This document shows positions 5,228 to 7,254 of a stretch of 7,254 nucleotides of DNA, one piece after another. The notes beneath the pieces were generated by a model, which had not been told where the DNA came from, searched no databases, and saw nothing but the letters and a program-made list of their open reading frames with translations. Where the stretch lies: contig CAZPWQ010000144.1 in assembly GCA_964590495.1 (NCBI GenBank), forward strand, positions 1-7,254, given 5' to 3'. Within the stretch, counting starts at the first letter, position 1. The number at the start of each line of letters is the position of its first letter. The stretch comes from CAZPWQ01 sp964590495. GTDB lineage: Bacteria; Bacteroidota; Rhodothermia; Balneolales; Balneolaceae. The position numbers and the translations under genes were made by a program.

Positions 5228-7163
5228 AAAAAGGATCGAATCGAATAAGGAACACCTGCTGCATGTGCTTGAGGAGAGTCTGAACGAGATCTATATGTTT
5301 GATTCGGAAACCCTCGAGTTCAGTTATGTGAATAAAGGGGCTCTTCTGAATATTGGTTATTCAATGGAGGAAATGGAAACGATGACACCGCTGGATATCA
5401 AGCCGGAGTTTGATATGCAATCTTTCAGCGAAATGATCGAACCGCTGAGAAGAAAGGAAAAGGAAAAAATCGTTTTCGAGACGGTTCACAAGCGGGCGGA
5501 TGACAGTCTTTATCCGATTGAAGTTCATTTGCAGCTGGTATCCGATATCTCCAGCCCAGTATTTATGGCCATCATCCTGGATATCACAGATCGGAAAAGG
5601 GTCGAGGAAGAAAGAGAACACCTGCTGCATGTGCTTGAGGAGAGTCTGAACGAGATCTATATGTTTGATTCGGAAACCCTCGAGTTCAGTTATGTGAATA
5701 AAGGGGCTCTTCTGAATATTGGTTATTCAATGGAGGAAATGGAAACGATGACACCGCTGGATATCAAGCCGGAGTTTGATATGCAATCTTTCAGCGAAAT
5801 GATCGAACCGCTGAGAAGAAAGGAAAAGGAAAAAATCGTTTTCGAGACGGTTCACAAGCGGGCGGATGACAGTCTTTATCCGATTGAAGTTCATTTACAG
5901 CTGGTATCCGATATCTCCAGGCCGGTGTTTATGGCCATCATTTTGGATATCACAAAACGGAAAGCTTTTGAAAATGAATTGCTCCAGTTGAATGAAAACC
6001 TGGAAAAGAAAGTAGAGGAGCGGACAGCTTCCCTGCTGTCCTACCAGGACCAGTTGCGGTCATTGGCATCTGAATTAAGTATGTCTGAGGAAAACCAACG
6101 GCAGCAATTGGCTACCGAACTCCACGACAATCTTGGGCAGCTGCTTGCTGTCGGAAAAATGAAGGCTGATCTGTTGACTAAAGATCAATTTTCCAATCAT
6201 ACATTCAGAAATGTTAAAAAATTAAAGGAAGTTATAGATGATGCCATCACCTATACCCGTGAACTTATGTCGGAGCTGAAACCGCCGCCCTCGATAGATG
6301 ATGATATGAGGGCAAGTATAGAATGGATTGCTGAAAAGGTAAAAAAGCGTGGACTTAAAGTTATTATAAAAGACGATGAGCAACCGAAGCCGCTTGATGA
6401 AGAGGTAAGAACTATAGTTCTTCAAAGTGTGAGAGAATTACTGTTTAATGTAATAAAACATACTTCCGAAAATGAGGCCATAGTAAGTTTAAGTCGCAAT
6501 AAAGATCAGGTGGAGATTGCCGTAAAAGATGAGGGAGAGGGATTTGATTTAGAAAATAGAGGATTAAAGTCGGAGAAAGAAAAAAGGTTTGGACTTTTTA
6601 ATGTTCAGGAGCGAATAGATTTGCTTGGAGGTAGTACTGATATTGCTACTGAACCAGGAGAAGGTACGACAGTAACACTTTGTGTTCCGTTGAGAGAGGA
6701 GGCCGGAGGTAGGAGGGGGGCGTTCGAGCAGTTTAAAAAAGTCAATAAGGTAAAGAAGCCTGTATTAAATGAAGCCGGTTATGAAGAGGGAATTAAGGTA
6801 CTGCTTGTAGACGACCACCGGATGGTACGTGAAGGTCTGCGAAATATAATCGACGGGCAGGATGATATTATGGTTATAGGTGAGGCTGCTAACGGTGAAG
6901 AAGCGATTAAATTATCACGGGAAACTTCTCCGGATATAATCCTGATGGATGTCAGCATGCCTGGTATGGATGGCATTAAGGCTACACGTGAAATTACGTC
7001 TGATATGCCACATATCCGAATTATCGGACTTTCACTGCATGAGGAAGATAGGGTTGCAGAGCAGATGAGAAATGCAGGCGCCTCGGCATACCTGACAAAA
7101 ACAGAGGCTTTCGAATCGTTGATTGTAACCATACGGGCAGAAGCATCTTCCCTGATAGAATAA
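5217..7163 (+). CDS. Soluble hybrid sensor kinase: PAS-PAS-HisKA_3-HATPase-receiver
   Basis: This 648-residue protein has no signal peptide or membrane segment, so it should sense a cytoplasmic signal. Two almost identical PAS domains (about 12-124 and 134-246) are followed by a coiled coil (about 247-285). A NarL/DegS-type dimerisation helix then carries the phosphorylated histidine H303 in 'ELHDNLGQ'. The ATPase domain shows the N box (E407, N411, H415), G1 box DEGEGFD (438-444) and G2 region 'FGLFNVQERIDLLGG' (458-472). A linker (about 494-525) leads to a receiver domain with acidic pair D532/D533, phosphoacceptor D578 in 'LMDVSMPGMDG', S606 and K628. The receiver is of the NarL/FixJ type but the protein ends right after it, with no LuxR-type DNA-binding domain. 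It looks like a fused kinase and response regulator that lost its output domain, or a phosphorelay intermediate. The ATG at 5217 is the first in frame after a stop at 5193-5195; its ribosome binding site is poorly spaced. Ligand and target are unknown. Confidence 0.9.
   Translation: MNYKKRIESNKEHLLHVLEESLNEIYMFDSETLEFSYVNKGALLNIGYSMEEMETMTPLDIKPEFDMQSFSEMIEPLRRKEKEKIVFETVHKRADDSLYPIEVHLQLVSDISSPVFMAIILDITDRKRVEEEREHLLHVLEESLNEIYMFDSETLEFSYVNKGALLNIGYSMEEMETMTPLDIKPEFDMQSFSEMIEPLRRKEKEKIVFETVHKRADDSLYPIEVHLQLVSDISRPVFMAIILDITKRKAFENELLQLNENLEKKVEERTASLLSYQDQLRSLASELSMSEENQRQQLATELHDNLGQLLAVGKMKADLLTKDQFSNHTFRNVKKLKEVIDDAITYTRELMSELKPPPSIDDDMRASIEWIAEKVKKRGLKVIIKDDEQPKPLDEEVRTIVLQSVRELLFNVIKHTSENEAIVSLSRNKDQVEIAVKDEGEGFDLENRGLKSEKEKRFGLFNVQERIDLLGGSTDIATEPGEGTTVTLCVPLREEAGGRRGAFEQFKKVNKVKKPVLNEAGYEEGIKVLLVDDHRMVREGLRNIIDGQDDIMVIGEAANGEEAIKLSRETSPDIILMDVSMPGMDGIKATREITSDMPHIRIIGLSLHEEDRVAEQMRNAGASAYLTKTEAFESLIVTIRAEASSLIE
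5250..5963 (+). repeat. Tandem duplication of the PAS coding segment (366-bp period)
   Basis: Copy 1 (5250-5597) and copy 2 (5616-5963) match at an offset of 366 bp, or 122 codons. By eye, 5250-5530 and 5616-5896 are identical over 281 bp. After that the copies differ at eight sites: 5531, 5555, 5558, 5561, 5576, 5577, 5589 and 5591 against their partners 366 bp on. Five of these changes are silent. The changed residues are S113 against R235 and D125 against K247. Reading frame is kept, so both PAS domains are intact. Confidence 0.95.
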
Positions 7164-7166
7164 ATA

Positions 7167-7190
7167 GGTTCAAGCGTGGACGCTTGAACC
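7167..7190. terminator. Perfect palindromic hairpin after the kinase gene
   Basis: GGTTCAAGCGT (7167-7177) is fully complementary to 7180-7190 with a two-base GG loop (in practice about 10 bp with a four-base loop). It begins four bases after the kinase stop codon. No T-tract follows on either side, so it is not a classic intrinsic terminator; it may be a factor-assisted terminator, an mRNA 3'-end stabiliser or a dispersed palindromic repeat. Confidence 0.55.
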
Positions 7191-7229
7191 AGCCGTTGGA
7201 GAGAGTGTAAATCTAACTCTGTCTAATCA

Positions 7230-7254
7230 TTAGTCTTCCTCGTGGTTATGGTTT
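7230..7254 (-). CDS. Possible 3' tail of a convergent gene
   Basis: On the minus strand the frame entering from the right edge reads NHNHEED and stops at 7230-7232. A short His/acidic tail is typical of some metal-handling or transport proteins, and the hairpin at 7167-7190 would sit between two convergent genes. Seven codons are too few to support a family, and this may be chance. Confidence 0.2.

Overview
The window carries three complete protein genes, all on the + strand: a Dph6-like PP-loop ATPase (75-806), an adenosylcobalamin-dependent class II ribonucleotide reductase, nrdJ (1143-4751), and a soluble PAS-PAS-histidine kinase-receiver hybrid protein (5217-7163). The 3' tail of an upstream gene is visible at 1-78. 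A very short, doubtful 3' tail of a convergent gene may lie at the right edge. The genes have moderate GC content, the spacers are AT-rich, and a possible Bacteroidetes-type promoter (TAnnTTTG-like) precedes nrdJ. Together with the long zinc-ribbon form of NrdJ, this suggests a bacterium of the Bacteroidota/Rhodothermota/Balneolota group. That placement is inference; there is no rRNA or other decisive marker.

Left part (1-806): the upstream frame ends in an ATGA overlap with the Dph6-like gene, so the two are probably translationally coupled. The upstream tail looks like the end of a histidine-phosphatase (CobC-like) protein. With nrdJ next door, this hints at a cobalamin-related neighbourhood, but no corrinoid biosynthesis enzyme is complete here and no cobalamin riboswitch was found.

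Middle part (807-4821): the 336-bp spacer before nrdJ is the most striking regulatory region. It holds two perfect DnaA boxes (TTATCCACA) in opposite orientation inside a 13-bp perfect inverted repeat, plus a third relaxed DnaA box 20 bp further on, just upstream of a candidate promoter. This suggests that dNTP production by NrdJ is tied to the replication initiator DnaA, as is known for class I nrdAB in E. coli. NrdJ itself looks intact, with all catalytic cysteines. A strong hairpin plus T-tract follows it and probably ends its transcript.

Right part (4822-7254): a roughly 400-bp non-coding stretch holds two more hairpins and a possible decayed coding remnant on the minus strand. The hybrid kinase follows. 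Its two PAS domains come from a tandem duplication: 281 bp are identical between copies, while the adjoining roughly 70 bp have diverged. This pattern suggests gene conversion or a mosaic history. Its NarL-type receiver ends without the usual DNA-binding domain, four bases before a perfect 11-bp palindromic hairpin.
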